From: Aulosira sp. FACHB-615
Lineage (GTDB): Bacteria > Cyanobacteriota > Cyanobacteriia > Cyanobacteriales > Nostocaceae
Length of the DNA stretch: 64,000 bases
Assembly (NCBI RefSeq): GCF_014698045.1
Contig: NZ_JACJSE010000017.1
Span: 1 to 64,000, forward strand
Direction of reading: 5' to 3'
In this document: positions 15,749 to 25,349 of the stretch, one piece after another
Numbering within the stretch: position 1 is the first letter of the stretch
Layout of the letters: each line of letters opens with the position of its first letter
The notes under the pieces: generated by a model
Told to the model about the DNA's origin: nothing
Databases searched by the model: none
Seen by the model: the letters and a program-made list of their open reading frames with translations, nothing else
Position numbers and translations under genes: made by a program

Positions 15749-18700
15749 TTATATTGGTAACTGGATGATAAACTCGGTTCCCTCACCAGGTTGAGAATTT
15801 ACCTGAATACTTCCACCGTGTTTTTCTATGATAATTTGACGAGCGATCGCTAATCCCAAACCTGTTCCTTTACCTACTGGTTTAGTAGTAAATAAATGAT
15901 CAAAAATCTTCTGTTTAACTTCAGGAGGTATCCCTATCCCATTATCTTGAATGGAAATTAACACCCTATCATGCTCTTCATTGAGTTTGGTAGTGAGTGT
16001 AATCCGGTTGGGATGAGCTTTAATCTCATCCATCTTACGTCCCACATTTGATTCTTCCAACGCATCGATAGCATTAGCTATCAAATTCATAAACACTTGG
16101 CTAAGTTGTCCAGGAAAACAGCGCACTGATGGTAAGTCATCATAATTTTTGACAACTTCAATTGCTGGACGAGCTTGAGAAGCTTTCAAACGATGCTTGA
16201 GAATTAAAACTGTACTGTCAATAATTTCGTGAACATGACAAATGCTAGGTTTTTGAGTATCGCCTCTAGAGAAGGTACGCAAACTTAAGCTGACATCATA
16301 AATACGGTTGACTCCCTCTTGCATAGAAGCAATTAGTTTCGGTAAGTCTTCCCGCACATATTCCATATCAACATCTCGGCGAGTTTTAGTAATTTCTGAT
16401 ACTGGTTGAGGATAGTGTTTTTCATACAAGTCTATTACCTTGAATAAGTCTTGTATGTACTCATTCGCAGGTTTTAGGTTGCCTATAATAAATCCAATGG
16501 GGTTATTAATTTCATGAGCTATACCGGAAACTAAATTACCCAAAGTAGACATTTTTTCACTTTGGACTAATTGCAATTGCATTTCCTTGAGATCAGACAG
16601 CGAAGACTCTAATTGTTTAGCATAGTTTTGAGCTTGCTGATATAGTCGAGAATTTTCTAAAGAAATTGCTGCTTGAGAGGTAATTAAATTTAATACTTTG
16701 ATATTTTCTTTGGTAAATGCACTAGCAATCAGTCGATTCTCTAAGTACAAGATGCCAATAAATTTACCCTGATAGAAGATAGGGTTACACAATATCGAAA
16801 TTGGTTTATGCTTTTGAACATAAGCATTGCCTTGATAATTAGCCTCAGAAATAGCATCATTAATGACTAAAACTTCTTGAGTCCTAGCAACGTACTCAAC
16901 TATAGAACCTGGGATATCTTCACTTGCTTTTAATGGAGTCGATTGCAAAATAATTGCGTTACTATCAATATCGTTGATTGCTTCTATGAATAACTCATTA
17001 TCTTTCAGTAAAATCAGACAACCCTTTTGAGCCGCAGCATTTTCTAAAATTATTTGTAAAAGCTTTTCCAGAAGTTTATCAAGCACTATTTCGCCACTAA
17101 TTGCCTGTGAAGCTTTCAGGATTGTTGCTAAATCTAAAACACCATCGTTATTACTTGTTGTGCCTGTATAATTAATTTTTGTTGTAGCAATGGTGCGGGT
17201 AACATCTATCTCTAATTGTTTAGAATTTACACTACGAATAATTAGATGATTATACTTTTCATCCAATAATTGAACTTTTGCTAAAGCGCCCCAATGAATA
17301 TAAGCATAATAAGCTTCTGTCATATACATTTTGGCAATTTTTTCTTTACCAAACTCTATATAACATTTGGCAGCAAGTTCGTTTGCTAAAGCTTCTTCCG
17401 AAATATAATCATTATTTTTAGCTCCTGCAATAGCACGATCATACAAGTCTATTGCTAGTTGAAATTGACCCAAAACTCTGGCTCTTTCAGCTTCTACTAA
17501 ATCATATTTATGCTGAAAGTTACATGGTGCTTGTGTCGCCCATTTTTTCATTTGCTTTTGATTAGCAGCTACTTGCTTTAAATATTGCTGCTTTTGTGCA
17601 GGTTCAGCTTGATTACAAAGTGCTGTCAAAGCTAAAGAGTAATAAAAGTTATTGGCAACATAAATTAGCAAACCCACATTATCTGCATGAGTTTTTTCTG
17701 CTAATACAGCATTTTCTACTGCTAGTTGATATTCGTTAAATAAATAACAAACTATAGTTTTACAGCCATAATAAAAACCTTTAAAAGAATAATTCTTTAA
17801 TAACTCCGATGCCATCGTAATTTCATCAAAAGCCTCACCAATTAACACGGCTTTGTGCGATGACTTAGAGCGTAAATTTAAAGCTGCTTGTCTAAAAAGG
17901 CTGGTAGCTGCTGCTAGAGATTCCAGCTTTAATTTCTGCATTAAATCAACGTAGCCAGATATTTTATGTTCTACCGATTCTAAATTTTCTCCCGACAGTA
18001 AAGCATGATATCCCGCAATTACAGCACAATAACCAGCATTTTCGATATTACCCAGTTCTAGTCCACTCTGCATCCCTTCTACCAGGGGTGGTATTGTTTC
18101 TTTAAGGGGCTGTTTATAAAAGCTAATTGTACCATTATGTACAAAGTAAACTGTAGCTTTAATTGAGTTAGCCGTCGTATTTTCTAGTAATTTAACTGCC
18201 AGCTTACCTAATTTATATCCTGTTTTAAATTGGTTAAATTTATCAGTTAAAACAGTACCATAAGCTGCATAACCATAAGCCGAAACAGGTGATTTGCCAT
18301 ATTTAACCGATAATCTCACCATCGCCAAAACAGATAACAGAAATAGAAAAGAGCCTGCTTGACTAGCAGCCGGTACAATTTGCAATAGTATTTGCATAGC
18401 TGCTAGTTTATAAGGATCAGACATATCAGGTAATAAGGCTAACTTTTCTATTGGTTTCCCTATCAATGCGATTTTGGTTTCAGCTAAGGCTGATAAAACA
18501 TGTATTTGTGTAGGTTTATTTGGTAAATTTACGCCTAATTCTTTGAGAGATTTTACCCCGATTTCGAGAACTTCTGGCATCTGATTTTGTGCCATACAAA
18601 TTAACATTCTTACTTCATATAATTTCACTTTATCCAGAATATTAATAGCTCGACTTATAGCAATATTTCCTAAATAATTAGATTGTTCAAAATTCCCATT

Positions 18701-21139
18701 TAAATATTCTAACTCTGTGGTTTCTGTATATAAATTTAACGTGAGTTCATAGCTGGTTCGCCAACTATCTGCTGTCAAAAGTTTTAAACCTATGTTTAAA
18801 TATCTTGCAGCAGCCTCATAGGCTGTAGCAGCTTTAGCTTTTTTGCCTGCAATCAGATTTAGATTTGCTAGTTGATCTTTTTCAGATTCTTCAGTTAATA
18901 AATCCCAACCAACATTTAGTTGATTAACAATATCTAAAATATTTTCTGAAATTAATTCCGCAGGTGTCTGTTCTAGTAATAAACGACCTATTTGTAAGTG
19001 TGTTTCTTGTTTTTGACTTTCAGGAATTAATGAATAAGCAGCCTGTTGTATACGGTCATGTAAGAATTTATAAGCAATCTGCTTAGAATCAAAAGTTAGT
19101 TTTGCAGATTCTTCCTGTTCAAATACTAAGGGGATGCGATAAGCATCACTTAAAGGTAAAATTAATCCACATTGTAATGCAGAGTATAAATCATTTGCAG
19201 TACTTGCTGGAGATTTACCGCTAACAATAGAAAGAATATCCAGTGAGAATCTATTACCAATACAAGCAGCTAGTTTCAATATTTCTTGGGTGGCGATCGG
19301 CAGGTTTTTAATTCTATTGGCAATTAATTCTACGATACGCTGATCAATAATTCCAATGCTTTGGATTTTCTCTATATCCCACTGCCACGAACCAAGATGA
19401 AAGTCAAATTCAAATAGCTTTTCCTGATGTAATACTAGTAATAATTGTGTTAAAAAAAATGGATTACCTGCCGTTTTATTGTACAGTAAATCTACTAGTA
19501 CTTTGATTTTTACTGAATTATTATGTAGTGTATCGGCAATTAATTGATGATAGTTGTCAACTGATAAAGCTTGTAACACAATGTTGTTGACAATGTTGTG
19601 TTTTTTGCTAATTTCTTCGATTGTTTGAATTAAAGGATGTGTAATGCTAACTTCATTATTGCGATAAGCCCCAATTAACAGTAAATATTTGGTTTTTGGG
19701 TCGTTAATTAACAATTCTATCAACTTGAGAGTAGCAGAATCAGCCCATTGCAAGTCATCTAAAAAGATGACTAAAGGGTTATCTTTTGTAGCAAAGACGC
19801 GGATAAAATCTGTAAAAACACGATTGAAGCGGTTTTGTGACTCTGCTGCATTTAGTGGTGCTACATCTGGTTGTTTGCCTATTACTAATTCCACTTCGGG
19901 AATGACATCAATAATAACTTTGCCATAGGACTTCACCGCAGCTAATATTTTACGCCGCCATGTTTCAAACTTTTGGTCATCTTCTGTCAGCAATTGCCGC
20001 ATTAACGAACTAAAAGCCTGAATCAATGAAGCGTAGGGAACATTACGTTGAAACTGGTCAAACTTACCACTAATAAAAAAGCCTTTAGCACGAGTGATGG
20101 GTTTATTGACTTCATTGACTACTGAAGATTTCCCAATTCCTGAATAACCAGAAACTAATACCAATTCCCGTTTGCCTTGACTAACACGCTCAAAAGCATC
20201 TAAAAGTGAATTAACTTGAGATTCTCTACCATATAGCTTTTGAGGAATTAGTAACTGACTTAAAACATCTAGGCGACCAGGTGTAAAATCTATAATTTTA
20301 CTAGTTGTTTCTAATTTTTCCCGACAAATTTCTAAATCTGCTAACAATCCTTTAGCTGTTTGGTAGCGGTCTTCAGCATTTTTTGCCATCAATTTATTAA
20401 CTAGAGCAGAGATGGCGCTAGGAATTTCAGGGTTTAATTTTTCAATGCCTGTAGGTTCTTTAGCAATATGAGAGTAAACCAATTCTAGAGGATCATCACT
20501 TTGAAAAGGTAATTGGTCGGTCAGTATTTCATAAAAAGTCACTCCCAGAGAGTAAAAATCGCTGCGATAGTCCAGGCTACGGTTCATTCTCCCAGTTTGT
20601 TCGGGAGACATATAAACTAAAGTACCTTCTAGTTGATTGGGGTTAGCTAGTTGGGTGGTTTCTTTATCTAAACGTGATGCAATACTAAAATCAGTGAGTT
20701 TGACAATTCTAGTTTCGGGATTAATGATGATGTTGGCAGGTTTAATATCTTTATGAATAATATTACAACTATGTACAGATACTAGAGCTTTAGCTAATTG
20801 AATTGCAATGCTCATAAAACTCTTTAAGTCTTGTTTGCTGTGACTTAGCAGTTGTTTTAATGAGTAGCCATTGATATCTTCAAATACGATCGCCAGTCTA
20901 TTTTTATGAGTTTCTAGCCTTAAGGTTTTAATTACACCCGCTAAATCTAGGTTAGCGGTAACTTTATATTCATGTCTCAAACGAGCGATCGCATCTATGG
21001 AAGGATAATCGGCTTTCAGTATTTTCAGAATAATCGGTTGTTGGTCATATACTGATCTAGCACGATAAATAATGGTATCATCTCCTTCATGGAGCATTTC
21101 GTTTAAGTCATACCCTGATATTGAATCCACTGCTAACAT
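15749..21139 (-). CDS. Giant Ser/Thr kinase - ATPase - GAF - histidine kinase hybrid
   Basis: About 1796 residues from the ATG at 21139 (AAAGG upstream); an in-frame ATG at 21166 would add nine. Order: a Hanks-type kinase at about 5-265 with a Lys in ILKIL, catalytic HKDIKPAN and DFS in place of the usual DFG; a STAND/AAA-type ATPase from about 300 with Walker A GYSGIGKSS (331-339) and Walker B IFLDDLQWAD; a long helical repeat region of about 700 residues; a GAF domain at about 1335-1480; then HisKA with GIAHEINNP (phospho-His near 1542) and an HATPase with DNGIGIPP and GKGTGLGLA. This is the HstK-like architecture of multicellular cyanobacteria, a cytoplasmic sensor whose output partner is encoded elsewhere. 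It lies downstream of the reductase NRPS on the same strand. Confidence 0.92.
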   Translation of the reverse strand: MLAVDSISGYDLNEMLHEGDDTIIYRARSVYDQQPIILKILKADYPSIDAIARLRHEYKVTANLDLAGVIKTLRLETHKNRLAIVFEDINGYSLKQLLSHSKQDLKSFMSIAIQLAKALVSVHSCNIIHKDIKPANIIINPETRIVKLTDFSIASRLDKETTQLANPNQLEGTLVYMSPEQTGRMNRSLDYRSDFYSLGVTFYEILTDQLPFQSDDPLELVYSHIAKEPTGIEKLNPEIPSAISALVNKLMAKNAEDRYQTAKGLLADLEICREKLETTSKIIDFTPGRLDVLSQLLIPQKLYGRESQVNSLLDAFERVSQGKRELVLVSGYSGIGKSSVVNEVNKPITRAKGFFISGKFDQFQRNVPYASLIQAFSSLMRQLLTEDDQKFETWRRKILAAVKSYGKVIIDVIPEVELVIGKQPDVAPLNAAESQNRFNRVFTDFIRVFATKDNPLVIFLDDLQWADSATLKLIELLINDPKTKYLLLIGAYRNNEVSITHPLIQTIEEISKKHNIVNNIVLQALSVDNYHQLIADTLHNNSVKIKVLVDLLYNKTAGNPFFLTQLLLVLHQEKLFEFDFHLGSWQWDIEKIQSIGIIDQRIVELIANRIKNLPIATQEILKLAACIGNRFSLDILSIVSGKSPASTANDLYSALQCGLILPLSDAYRIPLVFEQEESAKLTFDSKQIAYKFLHDRIQQAAYSLIPESQKQETHLQIGRLLLEQTPAELISENILDIVNQLNVGWDLLTEESEKDQLANLNLIAGKKAKAATAYEAAARYLNIGLKLLTADSWRTSYELTLNLYTETTELEYLNGNFEQSNYLGNIAISRAINILDKVKLYEVRMLICMAQNQMPEVLEIGVKSLKELGVNLPNKPTQIHVLSALAETKIALIGKPIEKLALLPDMSDPYKLAAMQILLQIVPAASQAGSFLFLLSVLAMVRLSVKYGKSPVSAYGYAAYGTVLTDKFNQFKTGYKLGKLAVKLLENTTANSIKATVYFVHNGTISFYKQPLKETIPPLVEGMQSGLELGNIENAGYCAVIAGYHALLSGENLESVEHKISGYVDLMQKLKLESLAAATSLFRQAALNLRSKSSHKAVLIGEAFDEITMASELLKNYSFKGFYYGCKTIVCYLFNEYQLAVENAVLAEKTHADNVGLLIYVANNFYYSLALTALCNQAEPAQKQQYLKQVAANQKQMKKWATQAPCNFQHKYDLVEAERARVLGQFQLAIDLYDRAIAGAKNNDYISEEALANELAAKCYIEFGKEKIAKMYMTEAYYAYIHWGALAKVQLLDEKYNHLIIRSVNSKQLEIDVTRTIATTKINYTGTTSNNDGVLDLATILKASQAISGEIVLDKLLEKLLQIILENAAAQKGCLILLKDNELFIEAINDIDSNAIILQSTPLKASEDIPGSIVEYVARTQEVLVINDAISEANYQGNAYVQKHKPISILCNPIFYQGKFIGILYLENRLIASAFTKENIKVLNLITSQAAISLENSRLYQQAQNYAKQLESSLSDLKEMQLQLVQSEKMSTLGNLVSGIAHEINNPIGFIIGNLKPANEYIQDLFKVIDLYEKHYPQPVSEITKTRRDVDMEYVREDLPKLIASMQEGVNRIYDVSLSLRTFSRGDTQKPSICHVHEIIDSTVLILKHRLKASQARPAIEVVKNYDDLPSVRCFPGQLSQVFMNLIANAIDALEESNVGRKMDEIKAHPNRITLTTKLNEEHDRVLISIQDNGIGIPPEVKQKIFDHLFTTKPVGKGTGLGLAIARQIIIEKHGGSIQVNSQPGEGTEFIIQLPI

Positions 21140-21258
21140 AATTATTACCTTTGTGAATAAACACAAAATATTTAAAAGGTTAACTATCTTTTCCTGAGTT
21201 ACAAATTAAGAATTGTGGTACTCTATTCAGCCTATGATTTTGTAGAAGTATAAGACTC

Positions 21259-21291
21259 AGATTCCCAATTTTGCTTTAAAATTGGGAATCT
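21259..21291 (-). terminator. Terminator after the A-T-R synthetase gene
   Basis: A 14-bp perfect stem (AGATTCCCAATTTT with AAAATTGGGAATCT), 5-base loop, 10 bases past the stop codon. It separates the synthetase transcript from the kinase gene. Confidence 0.75.
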
Positions 21292-21300
21292 AGTTAACTA

Positions 21301-24300
21301 CTAATAATTGAGGGCGGCTGGATTTTGGAGCTGTCTACTTAAGAAATGTCTATCAAAGTTGGGTAAGTATTGTCTAATCAGATTTTTGTCTATTGCTGGA
21401 CATTCAATATTAGTACCCTCGATAGCTTGAAGAACATTTTCTGTCAGGAAGTTGGGAGTGCGATGGTGTACCTCTAAAATAGTGCTACGGTCTTGATATA
21501 CTTTCTCTTGGAAGAATGAAATTAATGGATGTAAAGGATTCGTAGTTGGTAGAGTAGATAGTGCATTCAACCAATTTTTTGGCGAAATCTTTTGTAGAGG
21601 ATAGCCCAACTCCTCAATGTATTCAAATATTTCTAAATGACTTAATTCCTTTTCTTGAGGGACAAGGATATTGTACTGACCACCAGTATATTTTGTATCC
21701 AGTGAAAGATGAGCGATCGCTTCAGCCACATAGTCTACAGGTGTTGGAACCCAACGTTTTTCAGGAAACTCTGGATACATACCCATCTGAATACAACCAC
21801 TCACAAAGCGGTAAAACATATCATTCAGGTTAGCGATTTTGGTTTGTCTGTGTCCAGAAATAAAACCAGGGCGGTAAATCGAAACTGCTAATCCTTGTTC
21901 TTTGGCTGAGTGTAGCATTCTTTCTGCAACCCACTTTGAGCGTACATATCCATACTCTACAGACATAATTCCTTCACATAGGTCAATGTCAAGGTCTTCT
22001 ACGACATCATTTATACCTAGTAATGAAGTGATTGAGCCATAAACAGCCAAAGTAGATAAATAATGCAGAGTTTTATGCCGACGATGTGCTGCTAAAGTCA
22101 GGATATTTGCAGTTCCATCAACATTGGGCTTTTTGATCAATGAGTAAGGTTTGATGTAATTAGTATCAGCAGCTACATGGTAAATTTGATCAACTTCGTC
22201 ACCCAGTTGGTCAAATAATTGTGTTGATAGTTGCAACTGTGGTTGTTCGAGATCGCCATTAAGAACATTTACCTGTTCAAGTTTCGCCGTTGGTAACTGA
22301 TATTGTATGAAAGTGGTACGTAGCCTTTCAATCGCAATGGCTTGGCTTTCTGCTCTAATCAAGCAATAGATTTTTCTATAGCTACCTCTTCTCAACAGTT
22401 CATCCAGCAAGTGTGCGCCGAGAAAACCTGTTGCACCTGTAATCAATGCACAGTCATATTTAGCTTGTGGTGGTTGTTGCCAAATCGATGTATTCAAATT
22501 TGGTGAAAGTACAGCTTCTGCCTTTAAATCAATGTGTCTATCATGAGTGACGCTTTCACTTTTGAGTTTAAATTGCTCTAATAATCTTGCTACATCCGAT
22601 GGTGTGGGATATTCATAAATTAAGCGAGAAGGAATAGTCACACCAAAATCCCGTTCCAGCCCATATAAAATATGCGCTATGCACAAGGAACTACCACCCA
22701 TCTCAAAGAAATTAGAGTGAGGCTTGCAAGTTCCAGTCGGTAACTCTAAAGCTTCGTCAAACACTACTGCAATTTTGATGGAGTTATCCATCGTATCAGT
22801 GACAAAAGACGGTGTTTGAGGCAATTCTGGTAAAGAATTTCGGTCTACTTTGCTGCGATTAGGTAGCAAAGGTAATTCATCCATAAATACAAAACGTGTA
22901 GGCACCATATAATCTGGTAGTTGCTCGGCTGCAAAGCGTTGTAAGTGCTTTTCTGTCAAAAACTGCCCAGCTTTCGGCACGACGTATGCAACCAGCATTG
23001 ATATACCGTAATTTTCTGCTACATCACTACTTTCTATACGTGTAGTTTTAATTGCCTTAACTGCATTCGTCTGTACTCCTGGATGTTGAGCAAGTATCAT
23101 TTCAATGGCTTCTATTTCTATGCGCTTGCCCCGAATTTTTACCTGATGATCAGACCTACCTGCATAGTGTATTAATCCAGGATGATCGGCATCTTCATAA
23201 ACAACATCGCCCGTTTTATAAATTTTGCCCACACCAAACGGGTTATCCAGAAAACGAGAACTGGTAATTTCAGGTTTGTCGAGATAGCCTTTGGCTACTC
23301 CCATCCCGCCTACATATAGCTCACCTTTTTCACCAGGCCGACAAAGTTGAAGTTCTTCATCAAGAACATATAGCTCTACATTTGGCAGTGCATAACCAAT
23401 AGGTAGATTAATATCCTGTGGCTGAAACTCGTACATTGTACAGCAAACAGTAATTTCTGTTGGCCCGTAAGCATTGAAAAAGCGAGTTTGGGGTGATATC
23501 CAAGCTTGAGCAAGCGAGACAGGACAAACTTCACCACCTACCACAACCATACGTAAATCAGTTAAGTGATTGCGGAAAGGTGTGAGTGTTGCAAGTACAG
23601 AAGGAGATAACATCACCCAATGCACCTGATGTTTTGTGATGAAGTTTGCCAAGAGTTGTCCAGGAAGCATTTGCTCTCTTGCACCTAATACCAAAGTTGC
23701 TCCACCACATAATGCTGTGAAGATTTCCCAAACTGCGGCATCAAAACTGATAGAAGCAAACTGAAGCAAGCGCAAGCCCGGTGTGATATTAAAAGTGCTA
23801 CAACTAGCTTCTGCAAGATTGAGCAAACCTTGATGGGTCAACATTACGCCTTTAGGTATACCAGTGGAGCCAGATGTATAAATTATATATGCCAATTGCT
23901 CAGACTCTACGGGGTCTAACGCAAAGGACGTGGTTAAAGGTTGCCAGACAGTAGGAGTGTCTAAAAAACACATTTTTCCATCCAAACCACTCTGCCGCAT
24001 AGCTGGCTCAAGGTCAAAAGCAAACTTTTGCTGTGTCAAAATTGTAGTTAATTTAGCATCAGCAATCATATAGCTGAGTCGCTGACGAGGTAAATCAGGA
24101 TCAAGCGGTACAAACGCTGCACCTGCTTTTAAAATGGCACAGATTGCAACAATCATTTCAAAAGAAGGTTCAATACAAAGTCCAACTAAACTGTTAGGTT
24201 GTAGCCAACCTTGGGCTGTTAAGTATTGAGATAACTGTTCTGTCCGTCGCTGCAACTCACCATAACTAAACTGCTGATATTCTACAATGACAGCCAATTC

Positions 24301-24375
24301 ATCTTGATATTGCTGAAAAACCAAATCGATTAAAGAAACAACAGTTTTAGGAGTAGAAAATTTTTGAGTATTCAT
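21301..24375 (-). CDS. Stand-alone NRPS-like enzyme: adenylation - carrier - thioester reductase
   Basis: About 1024 residues from the ATG at 24375; 26 upstream in-frame codons look non-native. The adenylation domain (about 10-525) carries YTSGSTGIPKG, FDAAVWEIF, NAYGPTE and YKTGD. The carrier domain (about 540-620) has the phosphopantetheine serine in FFEMGGSSL. The reductase (about 645-1020) has GATGFLGAHL for NADPH and a YVRSKW catalytic Tyr-Lys. It should activate a carboxylic acid, load it as thioester and release an aldehyde or alcohol. Aligned by eye to GrsA, the specificity residues read DAWMVGAVCK, suggesting a hydrophobic or aromatic amino acid. No condensation domain or partner NRPS is present. 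Confidence 0.9.
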   Translation of the reverse strand: MNTQKFSTPKTVVSLIDLVFQQYQDELAVIVEYQQFSYGELQRRTEQLSQYLTAQGWLQPNSLVGLCIEPSFEMIVAICAILKAGAAFVPLDPDLPRQRLSYMIADAKLTTILTQQKFAFDLEPAMRQSGLDGKMCFLDTPTVWQPLTTSFALDPVESEQLAYIIYTSGSTGIPKGVMLTHQGLLNLAEASCSTFNITPGLRLLQFASISFDAAVWEIFTALCGGATLVLGAREQMLPGQLLANFITKHQVHWVMLSPSVLATLTPFRNHLTDLRMVVVGGEVCPVSLAQAWISPQTRFFNAYGPTEITVCCTMYEFQPQDINLPIGYALPNVELYVLDEELQLCRPGEKGELYVGGMGVAKGYLDKPEITSSRFLDNPFGVGKIYKTGDVVYEDADHPGLIHYAGRSDHQVKIRGKRIEIEAIEMILAQHPGVQTNAVKAIKTTRIESSDVAENYGISMLVAYVVPKAGQFLTEKHLQRFAAEQLPDYMVPTRFVFMDELPLLPNRSKVDRNSLPELPQTPSFVTDTMDNSIKIAVVFDEALELPTGTCKPHSNFFEMGGSSLCIAHILYGLERDFGVTIPSRLIYEYPTPSDVARLLEQFKLKSESVTHDRHIDLKAEAVLSPNLNTSIWQQPPQAKYDCALITGATGFLGAHLLDELLRRGSYRKIYCLIRAESQAIAIERLRTTFIQYQLPTAKLEQVNVLNGDLEQPQLQLSTQLFDQLGDEVDQIYHVAADTNYIKPYSLIKKPNVDGTANILTLAAHRRHKTLHYLSTLAVYGSITSLLGINDVVEDLDIDLCEGIMSVEYGYVRSKWVAERMLHSAKEQGLAVSIYRPGFISGHRQTKIANLNDMFYRFVSGCIQMGMYPEFPEKRWVPTPVDYVAEAIAHLSLDTKYTGGQYNILVPQEKELSHLEIFEYIEELGYPLQKISPKNWLNALSTLPTTNPLHPLISFFQEKVYQDRSTILEVHHRTPNFLTENVLQAIEGTNIECPAIDKNLIRQYLPNFDRHFLSRQLQNPAALNY

Positions 24376-24598
24376 TATATTTACAGATTCGTTTTTGGTC
24401 AGAAAATGCGAGATTAAATATGGGTAGATGACATTGATAAAACTAAAAATCAAGGTATTTACTGGGATGGTGGAAAATTCGACATATTAGGATATCTGTT
24501 TTTTCAGTTGTTCCTTTGAGATGTTAGAGCAGTACAAGATTGAGTATGAGCATAAATTATGTATTAACTAACTACATACTTAAAGGTACAAGGAACAA

Positions 24599-24742
24599 AT
24601 GAATCTCATTAGATATCAAGGTATTGTTATTCAAAATTTATTTACTAACAAGCAGTCATCTTCAAAAGAGATAGGTTTGATAATTGATAGCAAATTTGTA
24701 GTAACCCAGACTCATTCTCAAATGAATAACTCTAGATGTTAG
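24599..24742 (+). CDS. Possible 47-residue small protein
   Basis: ATG preceded by AAGGTACAAGGAAC; product begins MNLIRYQGIVIQNLFTNKQS and ends in a Cys. The ribosome-binding site is good, but I see no family or operon context, so it may be chance or a remnant. Confidence 0.25.
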   Translation: MNLIRYQGIVIQNLFTNKQSSSKEIGLIIDSKFVVTQTHSQMNNSRC

Positions 24743-25077
24743 ATATTCATTCAGCAATTTAATGTAAGGTTTTTTGAATCTAGCTGGTGAGATGCTCATC
24801 TAAAGTTCCGGGAATAAGAATATGAAGCTAGAAATTTATCTTGACATAGCTGGTATTAAATATCCAGATAGTAATTCAAATCTTTAACTTTATAAAGCAA
24901 CTATTTTAAATACTTATGCAAAGATATTTAAGTAGTTGATAAATAATTACTTTGATATCTATTGCTTGCTAAATAAAGGTTTGAATCAATCTTTAATGAG
25001 TAATTTATTTTGTCTAAACAATTTATCAGCAAACAAATATTGTAATTTTAAATTCTTAAGTATTTGTACTTAAGTAT

Positions 25078-25122
25078 GTTAAAAATTTAACTATTTTACT
25101 GGTGCGTGTTAAAAATTTAACT
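25078..25122. repeat. Pair of self-complementary 15-bp repeats
   Basis: Two copies of GTTAAAAATTTAACT, each a near palindrome, in the intergenic region about 230 bases upstream of the coiled-coil gene. The spacing (30 bases, about three helical turns) would suit a repressor pair, but they may be chance AT-rich sequence. Confidence 0.35.
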
Positions 25123-25349
25123 TTTTAATGATGTGAATTACGTACCAGGGTTATCTGTAAATAAGGGGTATAAGGGTTTTAAACACCTACACATGCCACT
25201 TGGCTGAAGTAGGGAAACCATAGGCTGGGCTTTTTCCTGAAGCTATATGGCATTTATGCAACACCCCACTAACTTGCTTAGACTTGTTTGCTGAGTGTAG
25301 TCATCAATTTTAGTAGGTATAACTGGGAATACTTAATTGAGGAGAGATT

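Larger units (their letters stand above)
24376..25349. other. 970-base divergent intergenic region
   Basis: AT-rich region between the synthetase and the coiled-coil gene, holding both promoters. It contains a possible 47-codon ORF (24599-24742) and two copies of GTTAAAAATTTAACT at about 25078-25092 and 25108-25122, self-complementary and 30 bases apart, which could be operators. Nothing else is recognised. Confidence 0.5.
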
